From positions 620,001-684,000 of the forward strand of contig NZ_QFZZ01000002.1 of assembly GCF_005233515.1 (NCBI RefSeq): a stretch of DNA of 64,000 nt, read 5' to 3'. This stretch comes from Pseudomonas sp. CFBP13508 (lineage in GTDB: Bacteria > Pseudomonadota > Gammaproteobacteria > Pseudomonadales > Pseudomonadaceae). The position numbers and the translations under genes are program-made. How positions within the stretch are numbered: the stretch's first letter is position 1; each line of letters starts with the position of its first letter. The notes under the pieces were generated by a model, which saw only the letters and a program-made list of their open reading frames with translations, was not told the DNA's origin and ran no database searches. Shown here piece by piece: positions 24,532 to 35,003 of the stretch.

Positions 24532-27060
24532 TCAATTCTCCATAACCGGCGAGGCAGCGATGTTGGCCTCATGAAAGCGCTGCAAGGCTTCGCGCACATC
24601 GCCAGCGCTTTCCAGGTTCGAGACCTGTTCGGCGATGATGCGACAGTCGGCCAGATTCACCTCGCGCACGGCCGACTTGATCGCCGGAATCAACGGCACG
24701 CTTACCGAAAGCTCATCCACACCCAGCCCCAGCAGCAACGGCACTGCAAGGCGTTCAGACGCCATGGCGCCGCAGACGCCGACCCATTTGCCGTGGGCAT
24801 GGGCCGCCTTCACCGTCATGGCAATCAGGCGCAGCACCGCAGGGTGAAAGCTGTCCGCCTGGCTGGCCAGACGCGGATGATCACGGTCCATGGCCAGGGT
24901 GTATTGGGTGAGATCGTTGGTGCCGATGGAGAAAAAGTCCACGTGCGGTGCCAGCACATCGGCCATCAGCGCAGCGGCAGGCACTTCGATCATGATCCCC
25001 AGTTTCGGCAAGTGCATCAGTCCCAGCACCCGCGCCTCCTGCTCGAGGATCTGCCTGGCCGAACGCAGCTCGGCAAGATTGCTGACCATCGGCAACATGA
25101 TGTGCAGACGCGTCAGCTCCGAGCAGGCCAGCACGGCGCGAAATTGCTCACGCAACAGTTGCGGTCGCTCAAGGCACAGACGAATGCCGCGCAGGCCGAG
25201 GAAAGGATTGGTTTCGCTGTCCATCGGCACATATGCCAGCGGTTTGTCGCCACCGACATCGAGGGTGCGCACCACCAGATTGTGCGCCGGCCCGATGGTG
25301 CGGGCGATGGCGCTGTAAGTGGCCACCTGTTCGTCATGGCTTGGCGCTTGCTGGCGACCCAGGTAGAGAAATTCCGAACGTAGCAGCCCCACGCCATTCG
25401 CGCCCAGCTCCATGGCCTGAGCGGTTTCGCCCTGCGAGGCAACGTTGGCGGTGACTTCGATGTGCTGACCGTCACGGGTACAGGCCGCCTCGCTGGCCTG
25501 GGCCAGTTCCTGCTGATGACGCTGGCGCTGTTGCGCATGCCGCGTGCGCAATTGATCAATGGACTCGGCGTCCGGGTGCAACTGCAATTCGCCTTTGTCG
25601 GCATCGAGCAGCACCCGCGTGCCGTTGCCGAGCCCGAGCATTTGCAATGGCATGCCACAGATCGCCGGCAAACCGCAGGCTCGCGCGAGGATCGCGACAT
25701 GGCTGGTGGCGCCGCCGCCGACGGTGGCAAACCCGAGCACCTTGCGCGTATCGAGCCCGGCAGTTTGTGAAGGAGTCAGTTGATCGGCGATCAGAATGGT
25801 GTCGTTCGGCAACTCCAGCGTCTGCTCGTGAACACCGAGGATCAGCTTCAGCACGCGCTGGCCGACATCATCCAGATCCGCCGCGCGTTCGGCCAACAAG
25901 GCATTGCCCAGCGAGCGAAACATCGCCGCCGTTGCATCGGTGCTGGTTTTCCAGGCAAACGCTGCGCTTTTGCCTTCATCGATCAAGGCATGGGCCTGAT
26001 CCAGCAGGCTCGGGTCGGCCAGCAGTTCCTGATGCGCCTTGAAGATCTCCGCCTGCGCCTGGCCGCTGGCGGTGTCGCGCAGATGTTGCAGGGCCATGTC
26101 GGCTTCGATCAGGGCCTGGCTCAATGCCTCAAGTTCGATCGGAGGTTCGGCGCCGTACTCGTTGACCATCAACGACGTTTCAACGATCTGCATGATCTGG
26201 CCCAATGCCGAACCGGGCGAGGCGCAGACACCGCGCAGGATGTTCGGCATTTCTGCTGCATCGGCTTCGACCGGTGCGGGCGCTGTCACCGCTTCGCCGC
26301 AGCCTTCGCTCAGCAAGCGTGTCAGCGCATCGACGGCGGCTACGGCATCTTCACCTTCGGCGCTGACCTGCACACTGTCGCCATGGGCCGTTTGCAAAGC
26401 CATGATTGCCACCAATGATTTGCCGTTGGCTTGCGCTTGCAGCTTGTGCAGATGGATGGCCGCTGAAAATGCTTTGGCCGCTTGGGCAAATACTGCCGCC
26501 GGCCGAGCGTGCAGACCGTTGGGATTGGGCAAGTTGATCGGCTGCGAGAACACCGCATCGCCCGGCACCGGCGCTGTGTTTTCGCTGGCGGCTGCGCCGA
26601 CCACGACGTCCAGCACTGGCTGGCCCACCTCGACCAACCCGGTTGAGCCAACGAGCGAATCGAACGGCTCGCCGCTGACCACCAGCATCAAGGTCAACAA
26701 ACTGCGCGCGTGCAGGGCAATGTAGTCAGCATCGAAGTCGATCAGCGCCTGCCCCGCTTCGACCCGCTGCCCCGCTTCAACGCGACGGGTGAAACCTTTG
26801 CCGGCGAGATTCACCGTGTCCAGGCCGATATGCATCAACACCTGCACACCCGCGTCACTGGTGATGGTGAGCGCGTGCCCGCTGGCCTGCACATCGCTGA
26901 CCACACCGGCCAACGGTGCGCAGAGCGTTGACGAAGTCGGGTCGATGCACAAACCGTCGCCGATGATCCGCCCGGCAAACACCGGGTCGGGCACCTGGTC
27001 CAGCGCCATCAGCACGCCGGATAAAGGAGCCAGCAGCTGCAATTGTTGGGGTGTGGCCAT
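24532..27060 (-). CDS. Fused PTS EIIA-HPr-enzyme I protein
   Basis: 842 residues from ATG 27060. Domain order: EIIA of the glucose type (about 1-150, phosphohistidine in VLMHIGLDTV), HPr (about 170-255, His in NPNGLHARPAA) and enzyme I (about 285-840, phosphohistidine in GGATSHVAILARA and the PEP-binding LDVGGDKPL and GTNDLTQYTLA motifs). It takes phosphate from PEP through EI and HPr to EIIA, which would feed the EIIB domain of TreB, since TreB lacks an EIIA. The layout resembles NagF-type fusions. It is preceded by the porin gene and followed at once by the EIIB-like gene. Confidence 0.9.
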   Translation of the reverse strand: MATPQQLQLLAPLSGVLMALDQVPDPVFAGRIIGDGLCIDPTSSTLCAPLAGVVSDVQASGHALTITSDAGVQVLMHIGLDTVNLAGKGFTRRVEAGQRVEAGQALIDFDADYIALHARSLLTLMLVVSGEPFDSLVGSTGLVEVGQPVLDVVVGAAASENTAPVPGDAVFSQPINLPNPNGLHARPAAVFAQAAKAFSAAIHLHKLQAQANGKSLVAIMALQTAHGDSVQVSAEGEDAVAAVDALTRLLSEGCGEAVTAPAPVEADAAEMPNILRGVCASPGSALGQIMQIVETSLMVNEYGAEPPIELEALSQALIEADMALQHLRDTASGQAQAEIFKAHQELLADPSLLDQAHALIDEGKSAAFAWKTSTDATAAMFRSLGNALLAERAADLDDVGQRVLKLILGVHEQTLELPNDTILIADQLTPSQTAGLDTRKVLGFATVGGGATSHVAILARACGLPAICGMPLQMLGLGNGTRVLLDADKGELQLHPDAESIDQLRTRHAQQRQRHQQELAQASEAACTRDGQHIEVTANVASQGETAQAMELGANGVGLLRSEFLYLGRQQAPSHDEQVATYSAIARTIGPAHNLVVRTLDVGGDKPLAYVPMDSETNPFLGLRGIRLCLERPQLLREQFRAVLACSELTRLHIMLPMVSNLAELRSARQILEQEARVLGLMHLPKLGIMIEVPAAALMADVLAPHVDFFSIGTNDLTQYTLAMDRDHPRLASQADSFHPAVLRLIAMTVKAAHAHGKWVGVCGAMASERLAVPLLLGLGVDELSVSVPLIPAIKSAVREVNLADCRIIAEQVSNLESAGDVREALQRFHEANIAASPVMEN

Positions 27061-27110
27061 GACATCACCTGAGCTTGTATTGATTGAATGAGCGGTCGCA
27101 GCCGCTTTGC

Positions 27111-28352
<1,242 letters not shown>

Positions 28353-28440
28353 TTATTGTGTGGTTGCAGGAATTCAGCGCGCACAAATCCCCCGCGCAGC
28401 GTTCTGCGTGTTTTTTCAAAGGTTGTTATTCAGTTAAAAA

Positions 28441-30087
28441 TCAGGGGTCGGTCAGGTGCAGCACGAAGGATTCGTAAGGTCGCAACTGCAGTAACCGCGT
28501 GCGTTGCGGACAGTCCGGGTAGTTGCTGATCAACAAGCGCTGCTCCTGGGCTTCGTCGATCAGCGCCGGTAGCTCGACCTCACAGGCAGTGCCATAGAAG
28601 TTGTTCACCACTAACAAGCGTTCTCCCGTCCCCTCGCGCAGGTACGCCCAGACCTGTGGATGCTCCGGCAACAACTGGCGATAGATGCCATCGGAGATCA
28701 ACGCTTCAGTGCGGCGCAAAGCGATCAGGCGCCGATAGTGATGCAGTACCGATTCCGGGTCGTGCAACTGATGCGCGACGTTGATCTGCGCGGCATTGGC
28801 CGGCACGCCGATCCACGGTTCGCCGCGAGTGAAACCGGCGTTGTGCCCGGCGTGCCAGTGCATCGGCGTGCGCCCGTTGTCGCGGGACTTCTGCATGATC
28901 GCCGCCATGTTGTTGAGGTCGCTTGCCCCGGCTTCACGCTTGAGGCGAAAGATATTCAGGGTCTCGACATCACGGTATTGCTCGATGCTCTTGAACCCCG
29001 GATTGGTCATTCCCAATTCTTCGCCCTGATAAACGAAGGGCGTGCCCTGTAGAAAATGCAACGCGGTGCCGAGCATCTTCGCCGACAGCTCGCGGTATTC
29101 GCCGTCATTGCCGAACCGCGAGACCACGCGAGGCTGATCGTGGTTACACCAGAACAGCGCATTCCAGCCGCCGCCCGCCTGCATGCCGGTCTGCCAGTCG
29201 GAGAGAATCTGCTTGAGCTGGAGGAAGTCGAAATCAGCGCGGACCCACTTCTGCAGGTTCGGGTAATCGACCTTCAAGTGATGAAAGTTGAAGGTCATCG
29301 ACAATTCTTTCGACTGCGGATTGGAGTAGCGGATGCAGTGTTCGAGGCGGGTCGAGGACATCTCGCCGACGTTGATCAGCTCATGCCCTTCGAAGACTTC
29401 ACGGTGCATCTCCTGCAAGTACGCATGCACGTTAGGCCCATCGGTGTAGAAGCGCCGACCATCGCTGTCGTCCTCGGGGAAATCCGCCGGTTTCGAGATC
29501 AGGTTGATCACGTCCAGACGAAAGCCACCCACACCCTTGTCGCGCCAGAAACGCATCATCTTGAACACTTCGTCGCGGACTGTGGGGTTGTCCCAATTGA
29601 GGTCGGCCTGGGTGTGGTCGAACAGGTGCAGGTAATACTGGCCGGTCTGCGCTTCGTACTCCCAGGCGGAACCGCCGAATTTGGATTCCCAGTTGTTCGG
29701 CTGGTCGCGCCAGATATAGAAGTCGCGGTAAGGATTGTCGAGGCTGCTGCGCGCCTGCTGGAACCAGACGTGCTCGATCGAGGTGTGGTTGACCACGATG
29801 TCGAGCATCAACTTGATCCCGCGTTTGCCCGCTTCGGCAATCAGCAGCTCACAGTCGGCCATGCTGCCGTAGCTAGGATCGACCGCGTAGTAGTCGCTGA
29901 TGTCGTAGCCGTTATCGCGCTGCGGCGAGCGCAGAAATGGCGTGACCCACACGTAATCGACCCCCAGCCATTGCAGGTAATCGAGCTTGGCGACGATGCC
30001 GAGCAGATCGCCAGTGGCGTTGCCCGCATGGCTGTGAAAGCTCTTCGGGTAGATCTGATAGATCACCGAACGTTGCCAGTCTTGCAT
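28441..30087 (-). CDS. treC: Trehalose-6-phosphate hydrolase
   Basis: 548 residues of glycoside hydrolase family 13. Visible motifs: WQRSVIYQIYPKSF at the N-terminus, DIVVNHTS, GFRLDVINLI (nucleophile Asp), NVGEMSS (acid/base Glu) and FWCNHDQPR (stabilising Asp). TreC hydrolyses the trehalose-6-phosphate produced by TreB to glucose and glucose-6-phosphate in the cytoplasm. It lies 130 bp downstream of treB, with a repeat element in the gap, and upstream of the porin gene. Confidence 0.93.
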   Translation of the reverse strand: MQDWQRSVIYQIYPKSFHSHAGNATGDLLGIVAKLDYLQWLGVDYVWVTPFLRSPQRDNGYDISDYYAVDPSYGSMADCELLIAEAGKRGIKLMLDIVVNHTSIEHVWFQQARSSLDNPYRDFYIWRDQPNNWESKFGGSAWEYEAQTGQYYLHLFDHTQADLNWDNPTVRDEVFKMMRFWRDKGVGGFRLDVINLISKPADFPEDDSDGRRFYTDGPNVHAYLQEMHREVFEGHELINVGEMSSTRLEHCIRYSNPQSKELSMTFNFHHLKVDYPNLQKWVRADFDFLQLKQILSDWQTGMQAGGGWNALFWCNHDQPRVVSRFGNDGEYRELSAKMLGTALHFLQGTPFVYQGEELGMTNPGFKSIEQYRDVETLNIFRLKREAGASDLNNMAAIMQKSRDNGRTPMHWHAGHNAGFTRGEPWIGVPANAAQINVAHQLHDPESVLHHYRRLIALRRTEALISDGIYRQLLPEHPQVWAYLREGTGERLLVVNNFYGTACEVELPALIDEAQEQRLLISNYPDCPQRTRLLQLRPYESFVLHLTDP

Positions 30088-30119
30088 GGCGGATTTTCCT
30101 CTTGAATTTTACGATGTCG

Positions 30120-30211
30120 GTAGGAGCTGCCGGAGGCTGCGATCTTTCGATTTTGAAAGGCAGGATCAAAAGATCGTCCGATCGCGGCCCGAGCCTCCGG
30201 CAGCTCCTGCA
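30120..30211. repeat. GGAGCTGCCGGAGGCTGCGATC inverted pair
   Basis: Facing copies of the second repeat family (compare 41457 and 43062) fill the treB-treC gap. They could form a long stem in the transcript and affect treC expression. Confidence 0.8.
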
Positions 30212-30219
30212 GTTCGACT

Positions 30220-31662
30220 TCACGCGACCCGGTAACCCGGACGGACAATCTTCATGCTCAGCACGCAGGTCAGGGCAAACGGCACGAGCATGGCGATCAG
30301 CATCCCGATGACGAACATCGGGATGAACTGCGGAATGATCGAGATGAAACCGGGCAGGCCACCGACGCCAATGGCCGAAGCCTGGATCTTGTTCAGCGAG
30401 AGGAACATGCAACCTAGCGCCGAACCGGCCAGCGCGGCGTAAAACGGAAATTTGTAGCGCAAATTGACGCCGAACATCGCCGGCTCAGTGATGCCGAAAT
30501 ACGCAGAAATTGCCGAGGTCGAAGCCATGCTCTTGTCCCGCGCATTGCGCGTCATCCAGAAAACCGCCAGTGCCGCACTGCCCTGCGCCAGATTGGACAT
30601 GACAATCATCGGCCAGATGAAAGTGCCGCCCTGGCTCGAGATCAATTGCAGGTCCACGGCGAGGAACATGTGGTGCATGCCGGTGATCACCAGGGGCGCA
30701 TAAAGCAGGCCGAAAATCAGACCGCCCACCAACGGCGCCAGATCGAACAGCATCACCAGCCCTTCGGTGATATAGATGCCGATATGCCGGGTCACCGGGC
30801 CGATGATCGCCAGCGCCAGCACGCCAGTGACAACGATGGTGGTGATCGGCACCACCAGCAACTGCACCGCGTTGGGCACGCGTGCGCGCAGCCATTTTTC
30901 GATCACGCTCATTACGTACGCCGCCAGCAGGATCGGCAGGATCTGCCCCTGGTAACCGACCTTTTCCACCTGGAACAGGCCGAGGATGTCGAAGTACGGC
31001 AGCTGCTGCCCATCCAGCCCGGCCACCGCCTTGCCGTAATTCCAGGCGTTGAGCAGGTCCGGGTGCACCAGCATCAGACCGAGGACGATGCCGAGGATTT
31101 CGCTGCCGCCGAAACGCTTGGCCGCCGACCAGCCCACCAGCGCCGGCAGGAACACGAACGAGGTGTTGGCCATCAGATTGATCAGGCTCCACAACCCGTC
31201 GAGGTTGGGATAGGCATCCAGCAGGGTCTGGCCATCGATGAACATGCCCTTGGCGCCGAGCAGGTTGTTGATGCCCATCAACAGGCCGGCAATGATCAGC
31301 GCCGGCAGGATCGGCATGAACACATCGGAAAACACCCGCACCAGCCGCTGCATGGCGTTTATCTTCTCGGCGCTTTTCTGTTTAACGTCGGCGATGGTCG
31401 ACGCCGCCAGGCCAGTCTGCTGGCGCAGTTCGGCATAAACCTTTTCAACATCACCCGGGCCGATGACCACCTGATACAACCCGCCGGTGAAGAACGAACC
31501 CTTGACCAGATCGACGCCGTTGAGGGCGGCCACATTCACCAGCGCGGGGTTCTTCAGCGCCAGACGCAAGCGCGTCACGCAATGCGCCGCCTGCTCGATG
31601 TTGTCACGGCCACCAAGGCTTTCCAGCAGCTCCTTGGCGATGTTCGGATAGTCATGGCTCAT
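30220..31662 (-). CDS. treB: Trehalose-specific PTS EIIBC permease
   Basis: 480 residues from ATG 31662 with a GGAAG site. The EIIB domain occupies about 1-85 with active Cys in HCVTRLRLAL; the EIIC domain has ~10 membrane segments with the motifs MPILPALIIAGLLMGINNLL, ITGMHHMFLAVDLQLI and GITEPAMFGVNLRYKFPF. TreB imports trehalose across the inner membrane and phosphorylates it. It has no EIIA, which is supplied by the fusion protein at 24532-27060. First gene of the operon, divergent from treR and controlled by two operators. The leader GGAAGAACAAGC is A-R-N rich, so Crc/Hfq control is possible. Confidence 0.93.
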   Translation of the reverse strand: MSHDYPNIAKELLESLGGRDNIEQAAHCVTRLRLALKNPALVNVAALNGVDLVKGSFFTGGLYQVVIGPGDVEKVYAELRQQTGLAASTIADVKQKSAEKINAMQRLVRVFSDVFMPILPALIIAGLLMGINNLLGAKGMFIDGQTLLDAYPNLDGLWSLINLMANTSFVFLPALVGWSAAKRFGGSEILGIVLGLMLVHPDLLNAWNYGKAVAGLDGQQLPYFDILGLFQVEKVGYQGQILPILLAAYVMSVIEKWLRARVPNAVQLLVVPITTIVVTGVLALAIIGPVTRHIGIYITEGLVMLFDLAPLVGGLIFGLLYAPLVITGMHHMFLAVDLQLISSQGGTFIWPMIVMSNLAQGSAALAVFWMTRNARDKSMASTSAISAYFGITEPAMFGVNLRYKFPFYAALAGSALGCMFLSLNKIQASAIGVGGLPGFISIIPQFIPMFVIGMLIAMLVPFALTCVLSMKIVRPGYRVA

Positions 31663-31711
31663 GCTTGTTCTTCCATCGTGGATTGTTGTTATTGGCAGCA
31701 CGCCGAGAGGA

Positions 31712-31740
31712 AAAATACTCGTCTGTACGAGTTAATGCAA
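31712..31740 (-). promoter_or_regulatory. Putative treB promoter
   Basis: On the minus strand, TTGCAT (-35) and TATTTT (-10) are separated by 17 bases, and the spacer holds operator 1. The distance to the treB ATG is about 50 bases. Confidence 0.65.
31717..31732. promoter_or_regulatory. TreR operator 1
   Basis: ACTCGTCTGTACGAGT: 6-bp perfect inverted arms with a 4-base centre, lying in the spacer of the putative treB promoter. It is identical to operator 2, at 26 bases centre to centre. Confidence 0.75.
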
Positions 31741-31742
31741 CA

Positions 31743-31758
31743 ACTCGTCTGTACGAGT
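31743..31758. promoter_or_regulatory. TreR operator 2
   Basis: A second exact copy of ACTCGTCTGTACGAGT, just upstream of the -35 of the treB promoter. Palindromes of this form suit dimeric GntR-type repressors such as TreR. Confidence 0.75.
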
Positions 31759-31897
31759 TTGCATCCGTGGATGAACGTCAGAAAAATGCGGATTCTTCCT
31801 ACTCTGACCTAAGATGTTTTCCTTCGTCCGCATGGACAAACCCCTACCCTGCCCTTAAGGTTCGGGGTTTTGAGCACCGTCGGCACAGAGTCCAGCC

Positions 31898-32602
31898 ATG
31901 AGCAAATACAACCAGATCTACAGCGATTTGCTTGCCAGCATCACTACCCAGCGCCTGGAGCGCGGCGCCCGGCTGCCTTCCGAAACCGAACTGATGGACA
32001 CCTATCAGGCCAGCCGCGGCACGGTGCGCAAGGCCATCGACCAGTTGCAAGAGCGCGGTTTCGCTCAGAAGATTCATGGCAAAGGCGCGTTCGTGCTGTC
32101 GACCAACCCGATCGAATTCCAGCTCGGCGGCATCGTCAGCTTCCAGGAGACCCACCCGCGACTGGGCAACGACGTCAGCACCGAAGTGGTCGAGATGTGT
32201 CAGGTGCCGCTGGAAGGTGCATTGCTTGAACATATCAATGCCGAACCCGGCAGCCCGATCACCCGGATCAAGCGGGTACGGCGCATCGACGGCAAACGCG
32301 TCATCCTCGACATCAACCACTTCGTCAGCGATGTCATCCCCGATCTGTCAGCAGACATCGCCGAACATTCGATCTACGCCCACATCGAACAGACCCTGCA
32401 ACTGCAGATCGCCTACGCTCAGCGCACCATCGAAGCCGTGCCGTCCAGCAAGGACGACCAACAACACCTGGACCTCGACGGCCAGAGCCATGTCATCGTG
32501 GTCAGCAACCAGACCTTCCTGCAGGACGGCCGCCAGTTCGAATACACCGAATCGCGGCATACGCTGGACAAGTTCTATTTTTCGGATGTGGCGCGGCGGT
32601 AA
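31898..32602 (+). CDS. treR: GntR-family trehalose operon repressor
   Basis: 234 residues. The N-terminal GntR winged helix (YNQIYSDLLASITTQRLERGARLPSETELMDTYQASRGTVRKAIDQLQERGF) is followed by a UTRA effector-binding domain with ITRIKRVRRIDGKRVILDINHFV and a late FQYTESRH-like segment. Being divergent from treB, with two identical palindromes between them, it almost certainly represses the trehalose operon and is released by trehalose-6-phosphate, as for other UTRA-type TreR proteins. The ligand is inferred from the family. Confidence 0.92.
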   Translation: MSKYNQIYSDLLASITTQRLERGARLPSETELMDTYQASRGTVRKAIDQLQERGFAQKIHGKGAFVLSTNPIEFQLGGIVSFQETHPRLGNDVSTEVVEMCQVPLEGALLEHINAEPGSPITRIKRVRRIDGKRVILDINHFVSDVIPDLSADIAEHSIYAHIEQTLQLQIAYAQRTIEAVPSSKDDQQHLDLDGQSHVIVVSNQTFLQDGRQFEYTESRHTLDKFYFSDVARR

Positions 32603-32643
32603 TAGCCGCTGGCAAGCGAGCCCGTTTCAAAATATGTGGTTGG

Positions 32644-32762
32644 CTGACAAGCCGCTATGACCTCCGGTAGTATGCCGCCGTGGCTATGGAACACCTTCCT
32701 TCTATCCTCCATGAACTAGGGGTTCCGCTCTCCACATTGCGCCTGCTTATTGCAGGCGTTTT
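32644..32762 (+). ncRNA. Candidate small RNA with own promoter and terminator
   Basis: A promoter-like pair CTGACA (32644-32649) and TAGTAT (32668-32673) with an 18-bp spacer is followed about 70 bases later by a textbook terminator: CGCCTGC, TTATT loop, GCAGGCG, then TTTT (32740-32762). The predicted ~83-base transcript would begin near 32680. It can form a 5' stem (GGAACACC with GGGGTTCC) whose loop carries a pyrimidine-rich tract including CCTCC, complementary to ribosome-binding sites. An alternative is that the hairpin simply ends treR read-through. The open frame of the next gene runs through this stretch without a ribosome site. Confidence 0.4.
32740..32762 (+). terminator. Rho-independent terminator upstream of the TerD-like gene
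   Basis: A 7-bp stem CGCCTGC/GCAGGCG with a TTATT loop and a TTTT tail. It lies 138 bases after the treR stop and 59 bases before the ATG at 32821. Confidence 0.75.
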
Positions 32763-32820
32763 CGTATCGATTGCACAGGTGGGCTTCAGCTCACTGGAAA
32801 CGGCGACCAAGGAAGAAATC

Positions 32821-34896
32821 ATGATGAATCAGGAGCTGTTCCTGCGGCGCCGTATAAAACTTCACGTCCCTGCCGGCTCTGGCGGAGCCACACGCGCGCA
32901 GATCGCATCAGCGGTCAAAGAAGTCGCGGCGTTCCGATGTGTACTTTCCGAGTCGCTGATCGAGCAGATCGGCTTGCTCTCTGCGGTAGAACTCAAGAAT
33001 TGGCTGCGTGAAGTCATTCGCGTCCTGCGGCGTCGCAGCGGTGCTCATGTACATCACCGACCGTTTTATCCTGACTTCCCCAATCAAGTCCTCGAAGCAA
33101 CAGAGGCGGAGTTGTATCTCAACGCCGTCATTCACTACCACACACTTCGGCGCCTGCCACCCAGCGAACAGGTTCGGCCAGCCATGCTTGAAGGCAACTT
33201 CATCCATTGGGTTATCGAACCGGGAAGTGTCAGCGAGTTCGAGGCATTGCTCGAGCCGCTGGTCTCATCGCGTACCTCGCTGTCCGAAGAGGAAGCCGCG
33301 GATGTCACTTGGTTTATCCGAACTTACAGAAACGACGTGTTCCGTCTGCTGCCCGATACCATCCCGTTCCGCGAGATTCGCGCGCTGGTCGGCGGCGCGC
33401 TGATCCTGCATATCGGTGACGATGCCCGGGTCGAGGAATTCCTTGAGCAAAATGTCGAAACGGCAACCGACGTGCTGCGCGTGGCGATCGCACTGCATGG
33501 CGGAGACGTATCGCTGGCAACGGCTCTGACGCGCTTTAGCAAAATGAAACGTTCGATGCGTCGCAAGCTGTTGCGCCTGCTCGACCGCATGCCCAACGCT
33601 ACCGAGGATGTGATGCGCCAGGCCGAGCGCTGGAAACGTCTGGCCGAAGTCCTGCATCCAGGCGATTACGCTGAGAAGTATCCGCGAGCATTTGCGGCCA
33701 TCACTGCGGCGCGACGCAACGATCCGCCGGCATCGTTCGGGTCGCGTGTGGAAACCATGCTTGCCCAACGCCAGATCGCCGCGCTTACGCCGGTGCTGCA
33801 GGATCGTCCCGGAGAATTCGCGCGCCGTCTGGACGTGATGTTACGGCGTGCCACAGAACCGGACGCTGTGCTCGACGCTTTTGCGGCTGTCGCGGCGCAA
33901 GTGTCCTCACCTGTGTTGCTGCAATTGCTGTCCCATGTAAATGCCCCGCGCCCCCTGCCCTTGCGGGCGTTCACACCTAAAGGAGCGCTGGCAAAAGTCT
34001 TCGGCACTGCTGATCGTCGAGAGTCGATCGCACCGCAGGTATTGGCACGTGCCGCACAGATTTGCGAGAACGCCCTGATCGCGCGTTTCACGTTGCTGCC
34101 ACCACTGGGGCGTTGTTTCATCGATCCGGCTTTGCGCGAATACCGTGTGCCACTGGCACAGCGCGCCGCAGCGAAGTCGCTGCGCACGCTGGTGCGCGGC
34201 AGTCGACTGCCGATGCCCGACACGCGATTCATCCGCCTGTTCCTCTGGTGGAAGAATGGTCGTGACCGCACGGACATCGACTTGTCCGCCGCCTTCTTCG
34301 ACACTGACTTCGTCTTCCAGGGAACGGTCGCCTATTACAACCTCAAAGGTTATGGCGGTTACCACAGCGGGGACATCGTCGACGCGCCCAACGGCGCCTC
34401 CGAATTCATCGACCTCGACCTTGATGTTCTCGTCAAAAAGGGCGTCCGCTATGTCGTCACGTCCCTCAATTCGTTTACCTGGCAGCCATATTGCGACCTT
34501 CCTGAATGCTTCGCGGGCTGGATGGCCCGCGCCGATACGGCATCTGGCGAAGTGTTCGAGCCTCGCTCCGTGGTCGACCGCATCGATATCGCCTCCGACA
34601 CGAGTATCTGCCTGCCATTCGTGATGGACCTGGAGGAGCGACGCATGATCTGGGCCGATCTGGGGCTGACTTCATCGCCCCGCTGGAACAACGTCGACAA
34701 CAACCTCAGCGGAGTTTCGTTGATGCTACGCGCCCTGGTGCATACACCAAGGCCGGATCTGCACACGCTTTTCGATTTACATGTGCGGGCACGAGGCGAA
34801 CGAGTGGGCTCTGCAGAGCAGGCGCAGAGGGTGTTCGCACCTGAACAAGGTCTGACGCCGTTCGATACGGATCTGATTCGGTCCGAATATCTTTGA
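32821..34896 (+). CDS. Large protein with TerD-like C-terminus (MXAN_6230/SCO0854-like, RING absent)
   Basis: 691 residues from ATG 32821, chosen because AAGGAAG lies six bases upstream; the frame extends to a GTG at 32680 but that part overlaps a terminator. The N-terminus LFLRRRIKLHVPAG and the C-terminal region (about 510-670: FFDTDFVFQGTVAYYNLKGYGGYHSGDI, EFIDLDLDVLVKKGVRYVVTSLNSFTW, then FEPRSVVDRIDIAS and LPFVMDLEERRMIWADLGL) recall the large Myxococcus/Streptomyces proteins that combine a helical core, a TerD-like calcium-binding fold and a RING. The few cysteines here do not form a RING. No signal peptide. It is followed 107 bp later by a toxin-like gene on the same strand. Biochemical role unknown. 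Confidence 0.55.
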   Translation: MMNQELFLRRRIKLHVPAGSGGATRAQIASAVKEVAAFRCVLSESLIEQIGLLSAVELKNWLREVIRVLRRRSGAHVHHRPFYPDFPNQVLEATEAELYLNAVIHYHTLRRLPPSEQVRPAMLEGNFIHWVIEPGSVSEFEALLEPLVSSRTSLSEEEAADVTWFIRTYRNDVFRLLPDTIPFREIRALVGGALILHIGDDARVEEFLEQNVETATDVLRVAIALHGGDVSLATALTRFSKMKRSMRRKLLRLLDRMPNATEDVMRQAERWKRLAEVLHPGDYAEKYPRAFAAITAARRNDPPASFGSRVETMLAQRQIAALTPVLQDRPGEFARRLDVMLRRATEPDAVLDAFAAVAAQVSSPVLLQLLSHVNAPRPLPLRAFTPKGALAKVFGTADRRESIAPQVLARAAQICENALIARFTLLPPLGRCFIDPALREYRVPLAQRAAAKSLRTLVRGSRLPMPDTRFIRLFLWWKNGRDRTDIDLSAAFFDTDFVFQGTVAYYNLKGYGGYHSGDIVDAPNGASEFIDLDLDVLVKKGVRYVVTSLNSFTWQPYCDLPECFAGWMARADTASGEVFEPRSVVDRIDIASDTSICLPFVMDLEERRMIWADLGLTSSPRWNNVDNNLSGVSLMLRALVHTPRPDLHTLFDLHVRARGERVGSAEQAQRVFAPEQGLTPFDTDLIRSEYL

Positions 34897-35003
34897 AAAC
34901 CTGCGTCTGCATTCGCTGCCCCTCAACGGGACAACCAACATGCAGTAACCGGGTAACACCCTCGCCTTGAGCGCGTCGGTCATCCTCGACCTTTGCCTCA
35001 AGG

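Noticed and set aside
32680..32820. N-terminal extension of the TerD-like protein from the GTG at 32680
   Set aside because: It contains a clear terminator hairpin, lacks a ribosome site and has no relation to the family start, while ATG 32821 has AAGGAAG at proper spacing.
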